Positions 34,480-42,517 of a stretch of 64,000 bases of DNA are shown in pieces. This stretch comes from Paraburkholderia sp. LEh10 (lineage in GTDB: Bacteria > Pseudomonadota > Gammaproteobacteria > Burkholderiales > Burkholderiaceae). Under the pieces are notes generated by a model that made no database searches, was not told the origin of the DNA, and saw only the letters and a list, made by a program, of their open reading frames with translations. Position numbers and translations under genes: made by a program. The stretch covers positions 124,001 through 188,000 of the forward strand of contig NZ_JAGIPX010000011.1 in the NCBI RefSeq assembly GCF_017814945.1, written 5' to 3'. Numbering within the stretch: position 1 is the stretch's first letter; every line of letters begins with the position of its first letter.

Positions 34480-35412
34480 ATGAGCGGAAAGCGTATTTAC
34501 ATACATGAAGTCGCGCCGCGCGACGGATTCCAGAACGAAGCGAATTTCATTGACACGGACGCAAAGGTTGCGCTGATCGACCACCTTAGCTGGTGCGGGT
34601 TCGCAAAGATTGAGGCGACTTCATTTACGTCTCCAAAAGCCATCCCCGCATTACGTGACGCCGAAGCTGTCATGCATCGGATCAAGCGTGACCCTGAAGT
34701 CGTGTACACGGTGCTCGTACCTAACGTGAGAGGCGCTGAACGCGCACTGTCCTGCAGCGTTGACGAAGTGAATCTTGTCATGTCGGTCAGCGAGAGCCAC
34801 AACCGCTCGAATTTGAAAATGACTCGCGAACAATCGTTCGCGCAGTTAAGCGACATAATCCGCGTGGTAAAGAGTACGGACGTGACCATCAACGTATCTT
34901 TGTCTACAGCTATGGGGTGTCCCATGGAGGGTGACATCAGACAAGACGAAGTCCTCGGTTGGGTGCAGCGGTTCGCCGATCTCGGGGTAGACGGCGTGAC
35001 CCTCTGCGACACCACCGGTATGGCTTACCCCACGCAGGTCGGCACCCTATGCAAAGCGGCACTTCGCCGCTTCGCAGAACTCGAGATCACACTACATTTT
35101 CATAACACCCGAGGTATGGCGTTGGCCAATACGCTTTCTGCGCTGGCTGCGGGTATCGATCGCTTCGATGCATCGCTGGGTGGGCTTGGTGGTTGCCCGT
35201 ACGCACCGGGGGCCTCGGGTAACATCTGTACCGAAGACCTCGCCCATATGCTAGAACTCGAGGGATACGACACAAACTTGGACTTGACCGCGCTGCTCTC
35301 GGCCTCCGCCATGCTTCCAGGTCTAATCGGCCACGACGTGCCGAGCCAAATTCTCAAAGCTGGACGACGCCTGGACCTGCACTCGATGCCTTCCAATGTC
35401 GTGAACGCCTGA
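34480..35412 (+). CDS. Hydroxymethylglutaryl-CoA lyase family protein
   Basis: A 310-residue TIM-barrel lyase. IHEVAPRDGFQNE holds the catalytic Arg-Asp pair, HFHNTRGMALAN the metal His residues, and GLGGCPYAPGASGN the family signature with the active-site Cys. The reaction is retro-aldol cleavage of a 3-hydroxy-3-methyl-acyl-CoA to an acyl-CoA and a keto acid or ketone body. AAGGAAACTCTA before the ATG supports the start. Together with the CaiB-type transferase and LeuCD-like hydro-lyase this points to a tertiary hydroxy dicarboxyl-CoA intermediate, as an inference. Confidence 0.92.
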   Translation: MSGKRIYIHEVAPRDGFQNEANFIDTDAKVALIDHLSWCGFAKIEATSFTSPKAIPALRDAEAVMHRIKRDPEVVYTVLVPNVRGAERALSCSVDEVNLVMSVSESHNRSNLKMTREQSFAQLSDIIRVVKSTDVTINVSLSTAMGCPMEGDIRQDEVLGWVQRFADLGVDGVTLCDTTGMAYPTQVGTLCKAALRRFAELEITLHFHNTRGMALANTLSALAAGIDRFDASLGGLGGCPYAPGASGNICTEDLAHMLELEGYDTNLDLTALLSASAMLPGLIGHDVPSQILKAGRRLDLHSMPSNVVNA

Positions 35413-35448
35413 ATTAGCTAACGGTCGGTCGACCCATTGCAGTTGCGC

Positions 35449-35471
35449 CCGGGGCGAAGGGTATGCCCCGG
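35449..35471. terminator. Hairpin between convergent lyase and SDR genes
   Basis: CCGGGGC and GCCCCGG form a 7-bp stem around a 9-base loop in the 242-base gap between two convergent genes. There is no T tract, so the role is inferred from position. Confidence 0.4.
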
Positions 35472-35654
35472 CAACCATTGCAGCCCTTGGCAGGTTGGCC
35501 CTAGAGCGTTGTGCGACACCTGCCACGACTGCCACGAAACTCACGCCGGTTGCCCGCGTTTTAGAAACACGAAGACTATGCAGCTATAGTGCTGCCGTTG
35601 GTCAACAAGTGTTCTCAAATGGGTGCCCTCGAGAGGGACGTGAACATCATTGCC

Positions 35655-36479
35655 CTAGTCTTCGGTGTAGATACCTGCCTCAAGTAAACGATTCGAAGAG
35701 AGGTCCGCCCCGTTTTTTCGCGTGAATGGGCTGGCAAGCAACCCACCGTCGACGGGAATGATAACCCCATTCACGAAGTTGGTTGCGCTCGAAAGCAACA
35801 TCGCCGCGACTGAAGCAATATCCTCCGGGCGAGCGATTCGACCCATCGGAGTTCGATCAACAACTGCGTCCACGAACCGGGCTGGCATGCCGGTTCTGAG
35901 CAGTGGTGTATCCACTAGTCCCGGGGCAACACAGTTAACACGTACACCACGATTCGCCCACTCTGCTGCGAGACTCTTAACTAGGCCGTGAACAGCGAAC
36001 TTGGACGATGCATATGCTGTCCGTCCGGGCTGCGCGCCTATCCCGTCAATCGAGCCGATAACTACTATTGCTCCAGCTCGCCTACTCAGCATTGCAGCGC
36101 CGAAGGCTCTGCAACAAAGGAAGGCGCCTAGCGCATTCACCTTAAAGACGCGCTCCCAGTCGTCCGTCTTGAGGTCCTCCGCGAGCGCCGCAACAGAAAT
36201 TCCTGCGGCCACGATCAGTCCATACACAGGGCCGAATTCTTGCTCGATGGAGGTGACGCACCCTGAGACGTCAGTCTCTTGACTGACGTCTACGTGATAG
36301 CCAGACGCGACCGCGCCTTGCTGACGAAGTCGTGCCACCGTTTCGGCGTTTCGGACAGGATCCCGGTCGATGACCGCGACAATCGCTCCTTCGCCGGCAA
36401 GCAATTCACATGCGGCCCTTCCGATTCCAGATGCGCCGCCTGTCACCGCTACGACCTTATCTTTCAATCCGTAGTTCAT
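35655..36479 (-). CDS. Short-chain dehydrogenase/reductase
   Basis: A 274-residue SDR. The cofactor motif is VVAVTGGASGIGRAACELL, Asp in VIDRDP favours NAD, the Ser is in IVVIGSIDGIG and the Tyr-Lys pair in TAYASSKFAVHG. MLLSSATNFVNGVIIPVDGG closes the fold. The start at 36479 has GGAGA five bases upstream and places the Gly motif normally; a longer frame adds 52 residues without support. A cluster operator lies about 114 bases upstream, so this is the last regulated gene on this side. Confidence 0.92.
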   Translation of the reverse strand: MNYGLKDKVVAVTGGASGIGRAACELLAGEGAIVAVIDRDPVRNAETVARLRQQGAVASGYHVDVSQETDVSGCVTSIEQEFGPVYGLIVAAGISVAALAEDLKTDDWERVFKVNALGAFLCCRAFGAAMLSRRAGAIVVIGSIDGIGAQPGRTAYASSKFAVHGLVKSLAAEWANRGVRVNCVAPGLVDTPLLRTGMPARFVDAVVDRTPMGRIARPEDIASVAAMLLSSATNFVNGVIIPVDGGLLASPFTRKNGADLSSNRLLEAGIYTED

Positions 36480-36789
36480 CGTTGTCTCCGATAACCCGTT
36501 TATCCAGTGAACCCTTGTGCGCTGTCCAGCCAACGAACCACAAGGCCGCGGCCAAAAACCATAAAAAGTACCCTGGGCTATCGGATCGTGTTGTCCCTGT
36601 TGTCGGGGACAAGAACAGAAGAGACCCGAGGTCATACCAACGGGGCGTTTTCGCCGCGAGGCATCAATCTTCCGCGCCGTATCATCTTCAACGTTCGACT
36701 GTGCGACGAACGTCCCCAGATCATACGCTCCTGCATGAAGTTTTTATTATGGGTGCCGTTAACCATTAGACAAGTCATAAAAAAGCAAA
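36480..36789. other. Intergenic region marking the right edge of the regulon
   Basis: These 310 bases hold the last operator copy (36593-36610) and then an A/T-richer stretch before the M48 peptidase gene. No gene is visible. Confidence 0.5.
36593..36610 (-). promoter_or_regulatory. GTCCCT-N6-GGGGAC operator of the SDR gene
   Basis: GTCCCT-GTTGTC-GGGGAC has one change, in the half nearest the SDR gene. On the minus strand TACTTT (36565-36570) begins 23 bases after the dyad and keeps T1, A2 and T6 of a -10 box. Confidence 0.55.
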
Positions 36790-37737
36790 ATGAAACGCAT
36801 AAACATCTATCCAAAACTCGCCCGAAGCATGCTGGTGCTTCTGTTTATTATGTTTGCGGCGTCCACGGCTTTTCTGATACTGCAGCAGAAGTTTTCAATT
36901 CCTCGCAGCGCCGCGACGTCCTCTGCAGCTGTCACGTTCGCTTTTTTGGCGCTTCCACTGTTGTCAACGATGCAGTACATTTTAAACATCAACGATGCGG
37001 AGGCAGGCAATCATTCGCTTCAGGACGACGATGATCTGCGTGAACTGGTCGCGCCGCTGCTAATCGATATCAACTACGAGGTCAGGATTGGCCAATATCC
37101 CTCTCGGGACCTCAACGCATTTGCGATTTCATCCGTATTCGGGAACAAGGCCCTGATTGGCTTTTCCTCACAGCTGGTAGAGACGGCATCGCGAGAAGAG
37201 CTGCTCGCCATCGCAGCACACGAGGTCACGCATCTCAGGCACGGAGACACAAGGAACAAGGCACATATCCTCGCGTTCAATCACGCGTTAAAGGTATATC
37301 CTTGGCTACTTTCCGAGCTGTCGCGGCGCGGAGTCCAACAGGCATCAATTCCTATCGGGCTCCTCGTGCTTGCCGGTTTCATCGCCATCGCTTTGCTAAA
37401 TGGATCGACATCGGCTTTCAGCTTCCTATGGTCGCTCGCGCGAGGTATCGCGCCTATCGTCTTGAAGGCCGGTCTGTGCATCCTGTTCTTTATCGCACTT
37501 GATTACGTTCTGCATCGGGTTTTCTGCAGCTATAGCCGAGAGCGGGAATTCGCCGCTGACGCAGGCGGAGCCGAAATGACATCGCCCGAGGCGATGATGT
37601 CCGCCCTGAACTTGCTCACTGACCCTGGAACGGCGGTCAGCGTCTTCGATACGCACCCTCCCCTAGCCGAACGGAAGCGCCGCTTGCTCGTGATGTCATC
37701 GGGCGTAAATGGACGCGTTCAAGACTCGGGGTCGTAG
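36790..37737 (+). CDS. M48-family membrane zinc metallopeptidase
   Basis: A 315-residue HtpX/Ste24-like protein. Two N-terminal membrane helices (residues 12-31 and about 45-66) precede the catalytic zinc site HEVTH (144-148), and the third ligand is Glu253 in EREFAADAGG (ExxxD). Two or three hydrophobic segments lie between 185 and 245. M48 proteases degrade misfolded membrane proteins or process lipoproteins. It is shorter than some Ste24 proteins but of HtpX length. It sits alone, followed by an unknown membrane protein. Confidence 0.9.
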   Translation: MKRINIYPKLARSMLVLLFIMFAASTAFLILQQKFSIPRSAATSSAAVTFAFLALPLLSTMQYILNINDAEAGNHSLQDDDDLRELVAPLLIDINYEVRIGQYPSRDLNAFAISSVFGNKALIGFSSQLVETASREELLAIAAHEVTHLRHGDTRNKAHILAFNHALKVYPWLLSELSRRGVQQASIPIGLLVLAGFIAIALLNGSTSAFSFLWSLARGIAPIVLKAGLCILFFIALDYVLHRVFCSYSREREFAADAGGAEMTSPEAMMSALNLLTDPGTAVSVFDTHPPLAERKRRLLVMSSGVNGRVQDSGS

Positions 37738-37947
37738 GTGTGTGTGGTATGCACCGGCGTTCGTAAAGTCCGACCTCACCACTGCCTGCGAGCGATCGAT
37801 GTCGCATACCCGTCCGGTCAAGTAATTGCTGGGCTGGTGCCACGCTTGCGGCCGGGCACCAGGAAAGAGGAACAACTGCCGTTAACAGCACGCGAGAAGG
37901 TACGGCGTGAATGATCAGCGCGGCACAGGTATATCTTCATTTAACAC

Positions 37948-38667
37948 ATGCAAGCACCCATCACCAGACTAGATCGAAACGCGACTCAAGATGCCACTGT
38001 GGAAGCGCAGGTCAGGCGTCGAACTGTCACCGTTGCTTTTTGCGTAATTTGGCTGGTCGGGACCCTATGCCTCTTCGGCTGGTTCGGCAGTCATGCGCCA
38101 ACAAACGTGCCTTCTTCATTGGCGGGGCTGGAATCGGCTCCGTCTATTGTCGTTTTGACCTTCTTCCTTTATGTCATCGGCACATGGACTCGAGACAGAT
38201 CTTCCTTTCGTGCGTTCTGGCGCCTCATGCGTAGAAGTCAAGGTCTTCACAAAGCAACGTTTGATTTTCTAAAGAACGCCGCTGTCCCCATTGCCGCAGT
38301 CGCCACCGTAGGAAAAGGGCTCAATTTCATGGTAAGCGGAAGCCTTGAGATGTTGCCGCCGTCAATATCGGTCTTCCTGCCACCGGGGGCAAATGTCATC
38401 CTCTGGATCGTTACCTTAGTAATGTATCCGGCCTGTGCGGCGCTTGTGATAGGCGCGCTGCTCCAAGCGAACTTGGCTATTCGACAAGCTGCAGACGACT
38501 ATGTCAAGGATCGGTTCAAGCATTTCTACAAGGGCAGCAAGATATCGCCGGTCACGCTCCGCTACTTCAGACGCAACACGGGTGTTCATACATACCTTTC
38601 AATACTTCTCTTCGTCACGCTATTGGCCTTCGCTTCTGCGTTCCTGTATGCCCTCTATGGCAAATAG
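37948..38667 (+). CDS. Unknown inner-membrane protein
   Basis: A 239-residue protein with about five hydrophobic segments (roughly 27-47, 66-80, 115-135, 150-175 and 215-237) and a cytoplasmic, basic loop around residues 180-210 (DDYVKDRFKHFYKGSKISPVTLRYFRRN). No family is recognised. It follows the M48 gene by 210 bases and shares its strand; whether they act together is unknown. Confidence 0.65.
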   Translation: MQAPITRLDRNATQDATVEAQVRRRTVTVAFCVIWLVGTLCLFGWFGSHAPTNVPSSLAGLESAPSIVVLTFFLYVIGTWTRDRSSFRAFWRLMRRSQGLHKATFDFLKNAAVPIAAVATVGKGLNFMVSGSLEMLPPSISVFLPPGANVILWIVTLVMYPACAALVIGALLQANLAIRQAADDYVKDRFKHFYKGSKISPVTLRYFRRNTGVHTYLSILLFVTLLAFASAFLYALYGK

Positions 38668-38833
38668 CGTGTAGCTGTGGTCGCCATGCCCCCCGGCCAC
38701 GTCATACGAAACTCGCGAGATCGAGGCGGATACGACCCAGATTGGCAATCGGCATTGACAAGTCCATCGCCGGTTCACCAGATTGCTCTGGTGTGCCGTG
38801 TCAAAGGGCGGCCGGTGCCACGTTCAAACGATT

Positions 38834-39508
38834 CTATGCATTCATGTCGAGGATTTCAGCTTTAAACATCGCTTCCAACTCCGGTATCAGCGTCATCGAG
38901 CCGCCTACGTTTGCAAAGCTTTGCCCACGCTTCTCTATGAGCTCCATGAAAGCTCGTTCGGCCATTTCCAGCTCGGCTCCGCCATCGTAAGTTGCATTGA
39001 TCTCCCGTTTGATCGCGGTAGCCGTTCGCAATGCCTTAAGGCCGTAGACCGCCACGCGCTCCAACTCGAATTGGTAGGCATCGTCTATACCAGAGTATTC
39101 CGCCATTCCGCGAATCCACATGTCGCAGTCTGCAAATTGATTGGGCATGACTTTTATTGGCGCGACGAAAGACACAGGAAGCTCTTCCCACTTTGGCGCT
39201 GGGTCAAACACAAATGCAATCGTGCCTACCCGTTGGAACGCGTCGTCATGGTGGTGGTAATAGTCATTGAGCCCGTCATGGATGTCGTTGCTGTGGTTCC
39301 GGCAGCGCCTCACGAACGCTTCAAGCTGATGAACAATCTCCAGCTTGACGTGCTCGACGCGCTGCCTTTCCTTAACATTCTCCCGTCTGCGGTCCATTGC
39401 CTTCGATAAAGCATTCCATCCGACATTCACGATGGCGCTGACAAGAGCACTCGATGCAACTACCGTGACCCAATTTACGCTCGTCGCCGCTTCTGCGGGT
39501 GTCGCCAT
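38834..39508 (-). CDS. Unknown protein with one N-terminal membrane anchor
   Basis: A 224-residue protein. A hydrophobic segment (VNWVTVVASSALVSAIVNVGW) is followed by a highly charged coiled-coil-like helix (KAMDRRRENVKERQRVEHVKLEIVHQLEAFVRRC) and a soluble, helical remainder. No catalytic motif is evident and no family is recognised. The ATG at 39508 lies after a GGGATAGGG run; the longer frame adds an unlikely Trp/Cys-rich leader. It is convergent with the membrane protein gene before it. Confidence 0.6.
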   Translation of the reverse strand: MATPAEAATSVNWVTVVASSALVSAIVNVGWNALSKAMDRRRENVKERQRVEHVKLEIVHQLEAFVRRCRNHSNDIHDGLNDYYHHHDDAFQRVGTIAFVFDPAPKWEELPVSFVAPIKVMPNQFADCDMWIRGMAEYSGIDDAYQFELERVAVYGLKALRTATAIKREINATYDGGAELEMAERAFMELIEKRGQSFANVGGSMTLIPELEAMFKAEILDMNA

Positions 39509-39881
39509 CCCTATCCCTATCTCAAATAATCTGCACGCTGCGAAACATCCCAATCGGCCGCCCCAAGGAATGGTCGCGCGCCAGGTACACATTCGCGCGC
39601 CAAAGCCTGCTAATTGCTGTTACACGGCTGGCGTCACGTGCATCGTCGAGCTGCGAACAACATCGGAGCTAGCGCAAAAGTCTTCGCCTGAGAAAGTACC
39701 ATTATCCAAGAATTGGGTATGAAGACAGGTGCCCTTTTTCAAAAGTCCTCGTCGGTCTCATCGGCAGCATCCGCCGCACGCAGCTCCCAGCGGCTCAGCA
39801 GATCGGAGTATGGCAAAATTTCGCTACCGTGCGGCACTCTGCACGGCCCGACAAGGCCGGTAGCCGACAGCAAGATGATTG
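39509..39881. other. Gene-free divergent region
   Basis: The 373 bases between two divergent unknown genes contain no convincing gene, repeat or hairpin and presumably carry both promoters. Confidence 0.45.
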
Positions 39882-40961
39882 ATGACCGAACTGAGCCGTT
39901 CTTCAGATATCCGCGACGCAATATTCGAACATGAAATGTTCGACGCGGGAAACATTAAGTCCGGGTACATGCTCGAAGCGATTCGCTACGTAGAGGCGAC
40001 TTGGGCCTTTGCACCTGCCGACATAGCGGAAGAGCTTGATCAAATGGAAACGGATCGACTGGTAGTTCGACGGCCGGGGTTCGGCGGGGATATCCGCGAA
40101 TACTGGGAGGCTACAAAGGCCGGGAAAATCGTCCGCGAAATGCGCTGGCAGCAACAGGGAAAGCGTCATGCCGCCCTTTCTGCGCAAATGGCCCCTGCAG
40201 AGGAACTGGTCATCGCCCTGATTGCAAGTGGTGGCAACCAGGACGACACCGAAATGACAGCCGGGCTGGATGCTGAGGCATTGAGCGTATACCTGGCCAA
40301 GCTTGGTGAAGATGTTTGCAAGACGACTCTGGACTCGCTGATAGCTCGCGGCCTTGTTCGGCGTGACGACGAAGACATTTTTGGTTGGCCCTTCCGTCTT
40401 GTGCTGACGGCAGATGGACAACGCCGGTACGCTCACGGCGTTGTGCCACAACTCGGCCTTCAGCCTCCGGCGACCATTCTCGCGCCGACGCAGTCGGAAC
40501 AGTTGCCGTTTGACGAGCTCGGCCTGGACACGGTACTCGCCGACAATCTGCGATATCGCTGGGAAGAAGCCGAACGATGCACAGGCGCACGTGCATGGCT
40601 AGCGGCCACGGCATTATATGGTTCAATCCTGGAAGTTGTACTGCCAAGCTGGCTTGCTCACGATATGGAGCGCGCCATGCTGGTACACGCAGCGCCACGG
40701 GACCGCAAAAATCAGGTGCGCCCTCTCGAAGACTGGTCACCGGCAGCCCTCATCAGTGCTGCTGTTGAACTCGGACACATCGATGAAAGTCTCGGACGAT
40801 ACGCGCATGCGTTGCGTGAATCACGCAACCTGATTCATCCAGACCGGCAGATTCGCGAACGCAGTGTTCCGGATCAGGGCACGACCGCAATTTCAAGACA
40901 GGTGGTACAGGCCGTTCTCGACACTCTGGCTCTTAAGATCCGGCACGGGAGATCAGCATGA
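39882..40961 (+). CDS. Unknown two-part protein, possibly HEPN-like C-terminus
   Basis: A 359-residue cytosolic protein. The first 190 residues hold two winged-helix-like units (MLEAIRYVEATWAFAPADIAEELDQ ... LVVRRPGFG and VCKTTLDSLIARGLVRRDDEDIFGWPFRLVLTADGQRRY). The C-terminal 140 residues are helical, with RAWLAATALYGSILEVVLPSWL and RYAHALRESRNLIHPDRQI. The ESRNLIHP segment recalls the helix that carries the Arg and His of HEPN and DUF4145-type proteins, but the spacing is short, so this is only a hint. The ATG at 39882 is preferred over an adjoining TTG. Confidence 0.6.
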   Translation: MTELSRSSDIRDAIFEHEMFDAGNIKSGYMLEAIRYVEATWAFAPADIAEELDQMETDRLVVRRPGFGGDIREYWEATKAGKIVREMRWQQQGKRHAALSAQMAPAEELVIALIASGGNQDDTEMTAGLDAEALSVYLAKLGEDVCKTTLDSLIARGLVRRDDEDIFGWPFRLVLTADGQRRYAHGVVPQLGLQPPATILAPTQSEQLPFDELGLDTVLADNLRYRWEEAERCTGARAWLAATALYGSILEVVLPSWLAHDMERAMLVHAAPRDRKNQVRPLEDWSPAALISAAVELGHIDESLGRYAHALRESRNLIHPDRQIRERSVPDQGTTAISRQVVQAVLDTLALKIRHGRSA

Positions 40962-41088
40962 GCAAAGCGTGATTAGACCGGCGGCAGCGCTGCGTCTTCG
41001 AGTCGGGCGGCCCTCAGCGCCTCTTCGACTGCATACTCAGCGACCTTGTACAGTTTCCACCGGCTTATTGCCTTAGCCAGCCCGTGCC

Positions 41089-41330
41089 CTATCGGATGGG
41101 GAAACGCCCACCGTTGGTCGTCTTCACGATCAACGCCTTTTTCGCCTTTACGAAGCGATTTGAGGGAGTAGCAGAGCAAGAGCCGCTGGCGCCCGGCAGC
41201 GAAAGCATGCTCCGGGCGGATGCCCCGGCTATCGTGGTTGCCTGCATCTGCATGAAACCGCTGACCAGGTCGAATACGACGATCGCAGTAGACCCACCAC
41301 GAAATCGGACGCCGGGTTTCAACTATGTCA
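41089..41330 (-). pseudogene. Decayed partial copy of the gene at 58589-59251, with internal inversion
   Basis: On the minus strand LVSGFMQMQATTIAG and the terminal KKALIVKTTNGGRFPIR match the C-terminal LVTGFMQMQATTDIPG and KKAVIVKTADGGRILIG of the intact protein. Between them 41148-41187 is inverted: read on the plus strand it encodes TKRFEGVAEQEPLA, matching TKQFEAVAEQEPLV of the intact minus-strand gene. By eye 35 of 40 bases match the reverse complement of 58647-58686. The N-terminal two thirds of the gene are missing. Confidence 0.8.
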
Positions 41331-41588
41331 CGACGAGAACGTCTCAGGGTCAGAAACGCAAGCGCGCTAACTCTGATTCATCGGCGTGGGCAGCACACCG
41401 CAGCGATTGATCGATAATCCGAATGATTGAGAAGCCTAACCGCAAAAAATGCCGCTCGCCGCAAAGGAGATGACAGCAACGAGGGCAACGACGGCTTGTG
41501 CTTCCATCAATGGGGGCGACGGGAACCGTTGTCCGTACCTCGCGACTAGCATGTTGCCGCAAACCAGACGACATCCCACGATACTTTT

Positions 41589-41828
41589 CTAACGCGCAAG
41601 GCGGACAGGAAAAACGCGATCCGCAGTATTGAACGAGGCTCCGACGCATAGCAGACAAGTGCCGCGGCCCGAACAGAAGCAGTCGATGCCCAGTGCTGCA
41701 AAACCGCTTGCCAGTGCCGGCACGCACCCGGCTTCCACACCGTATCGAGAGAGATCGCCTGCACAACTCCTCTCCTGGTCAGCAACGAATGTAACGCCCG
41801 CAGGAAGATCGCTGCCAAGATTGAGCAT
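41589..41828 (-). CDS. Possible small protein of unknown function
   Basis: A 79-codon frame (MLNLGSDLPAGVTFVADQERSCAGDL...) has reasonable composition, with six Cys (two of them in GTCLLCVGA). Its ATG lies inside the inverted repeat at 41824-41849, and no ribosome binding site precedes it at normal distance. No family is recognised; it may be chance. Confidence 0.2.
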   Translation of the reverse strand: MLNLGSDLPAGVTFVADQERSCAGDLSRYGVEAGCVPALASGFAALGIDCFCSGRGTCLLCVGASFNTADRVFPVRLAR

Positions 41829-41849
41829 ATGCTTTCGCGAACATATGCT
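41824..41849. repeat. Inverted repeat AGCATATG ... CATATGCT
   Basis: Eight-base arms surround a ten-base centre that itself contains the palindrome TTCGCGAA. The dyad lies 18 bases from a second, longer palindrome. It could be a protein-binding site; no regulator gene adjoins it. Confidence 0.5.
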
Positions 41850-41867
41850 TCCTTAGGGTATAGCGTA

Positions 41868-41889
41868 GATATCCTCGATCGAGGATATC
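41868..41889. repeat. Perfect 22-bp palindrome
   Basis: Bases 41868-41889 equal their own reverse complement over 22 bases, centred on CGATCG and bounded by GATATC at each end. It can form a 9-bp stem with a GATC loop. It begins where a short minus-strand frame (41888-42025) ends. Operator, terminator stem and recombination site are all possible. Confidence 0.6.
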
Positions 41890-42025
41890 AAAGGCATAGC
41901 CGAAGGCCCCGGACAACTAGTGTCAAGGTGCCTTCCACCGATCCATGCCGAATCGATTTCCGCCAGACTATTTTCAGGTCCCGCGCCTCTAGCTTCGCCA
42001 GCGCGTCCGTTATCTCAGGACCCAT
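41888..42025 (-). CDS. Possible 45-residue protein or gene fragment
   Basis: The frame MGPEITDALAKLEARDLKIV continues through WRKSIRHGSVEGTLTLVVRG to a TGA that touches the 22-bp palindrome. Composition is protein-like, with a charged helix then two strands, but there is no clear ribosome binding site and no recognised family. It may be the end of a deleted gene. Confidence 0.22.
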   Translation of the reverse strand: MGPEITDALAKLEARDLKIVWRKSIRHGSVEGTLTLVVRGLRLCL

Positions 42026-42517
42026 CCCCGTGGTACGGATTTCCCCAGCGCGCCACCGGTCCAAACCCGTCCGCGCTAGCGGTCACCACCGAAGCTCTTC
42101 AGTCGGAAGAGGCGGCCCTAACGCCGGTGGCAGTGTGCTCAGTCGACGTGTGACAGATCATGTATAACACGCCTTGCGACCGATAGCGTGCCATTCTAGG
42201 GGTTGGATTCAGCTGTGACCGCTCGGCTACCCAAAAACTATCGGCGGCACACGGAATTTTGCTTAAGAAACTTTGGAAATAGGAAGAGCCCCGAATGGCA
42301 GTTATCGCATATAAGGAGTTGCGTCAACGCGCCGCCCGAGCTCCTTGGTTGACGATAATCAACGAAAAACGCAGTACGGACGGTCTTCCGGGTCAGATAG
42401 GCCCTTGCGCGACATCCTAGGCCATAGCCCACGCTCATCAATTGCCTGTCGGTCCACGGTCGGACCCGCAAGGGACGGTCGTTTTTCTCTAACGCGGACG
42501 CTCGCACTAGCATCGCA

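Larger units (their letters stand above)
40962..42517. other. 1.56-kb stretch of remnants and palindromes
   Basis: No intact gene of normal size is present. It holds a decayed copy of the gene found intact at 58.6 kb, two short minus-strand frames of uncertain status, and two palindromes. The pattern looks like an insertion and deletion hot spot. Confidence 0.5.
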
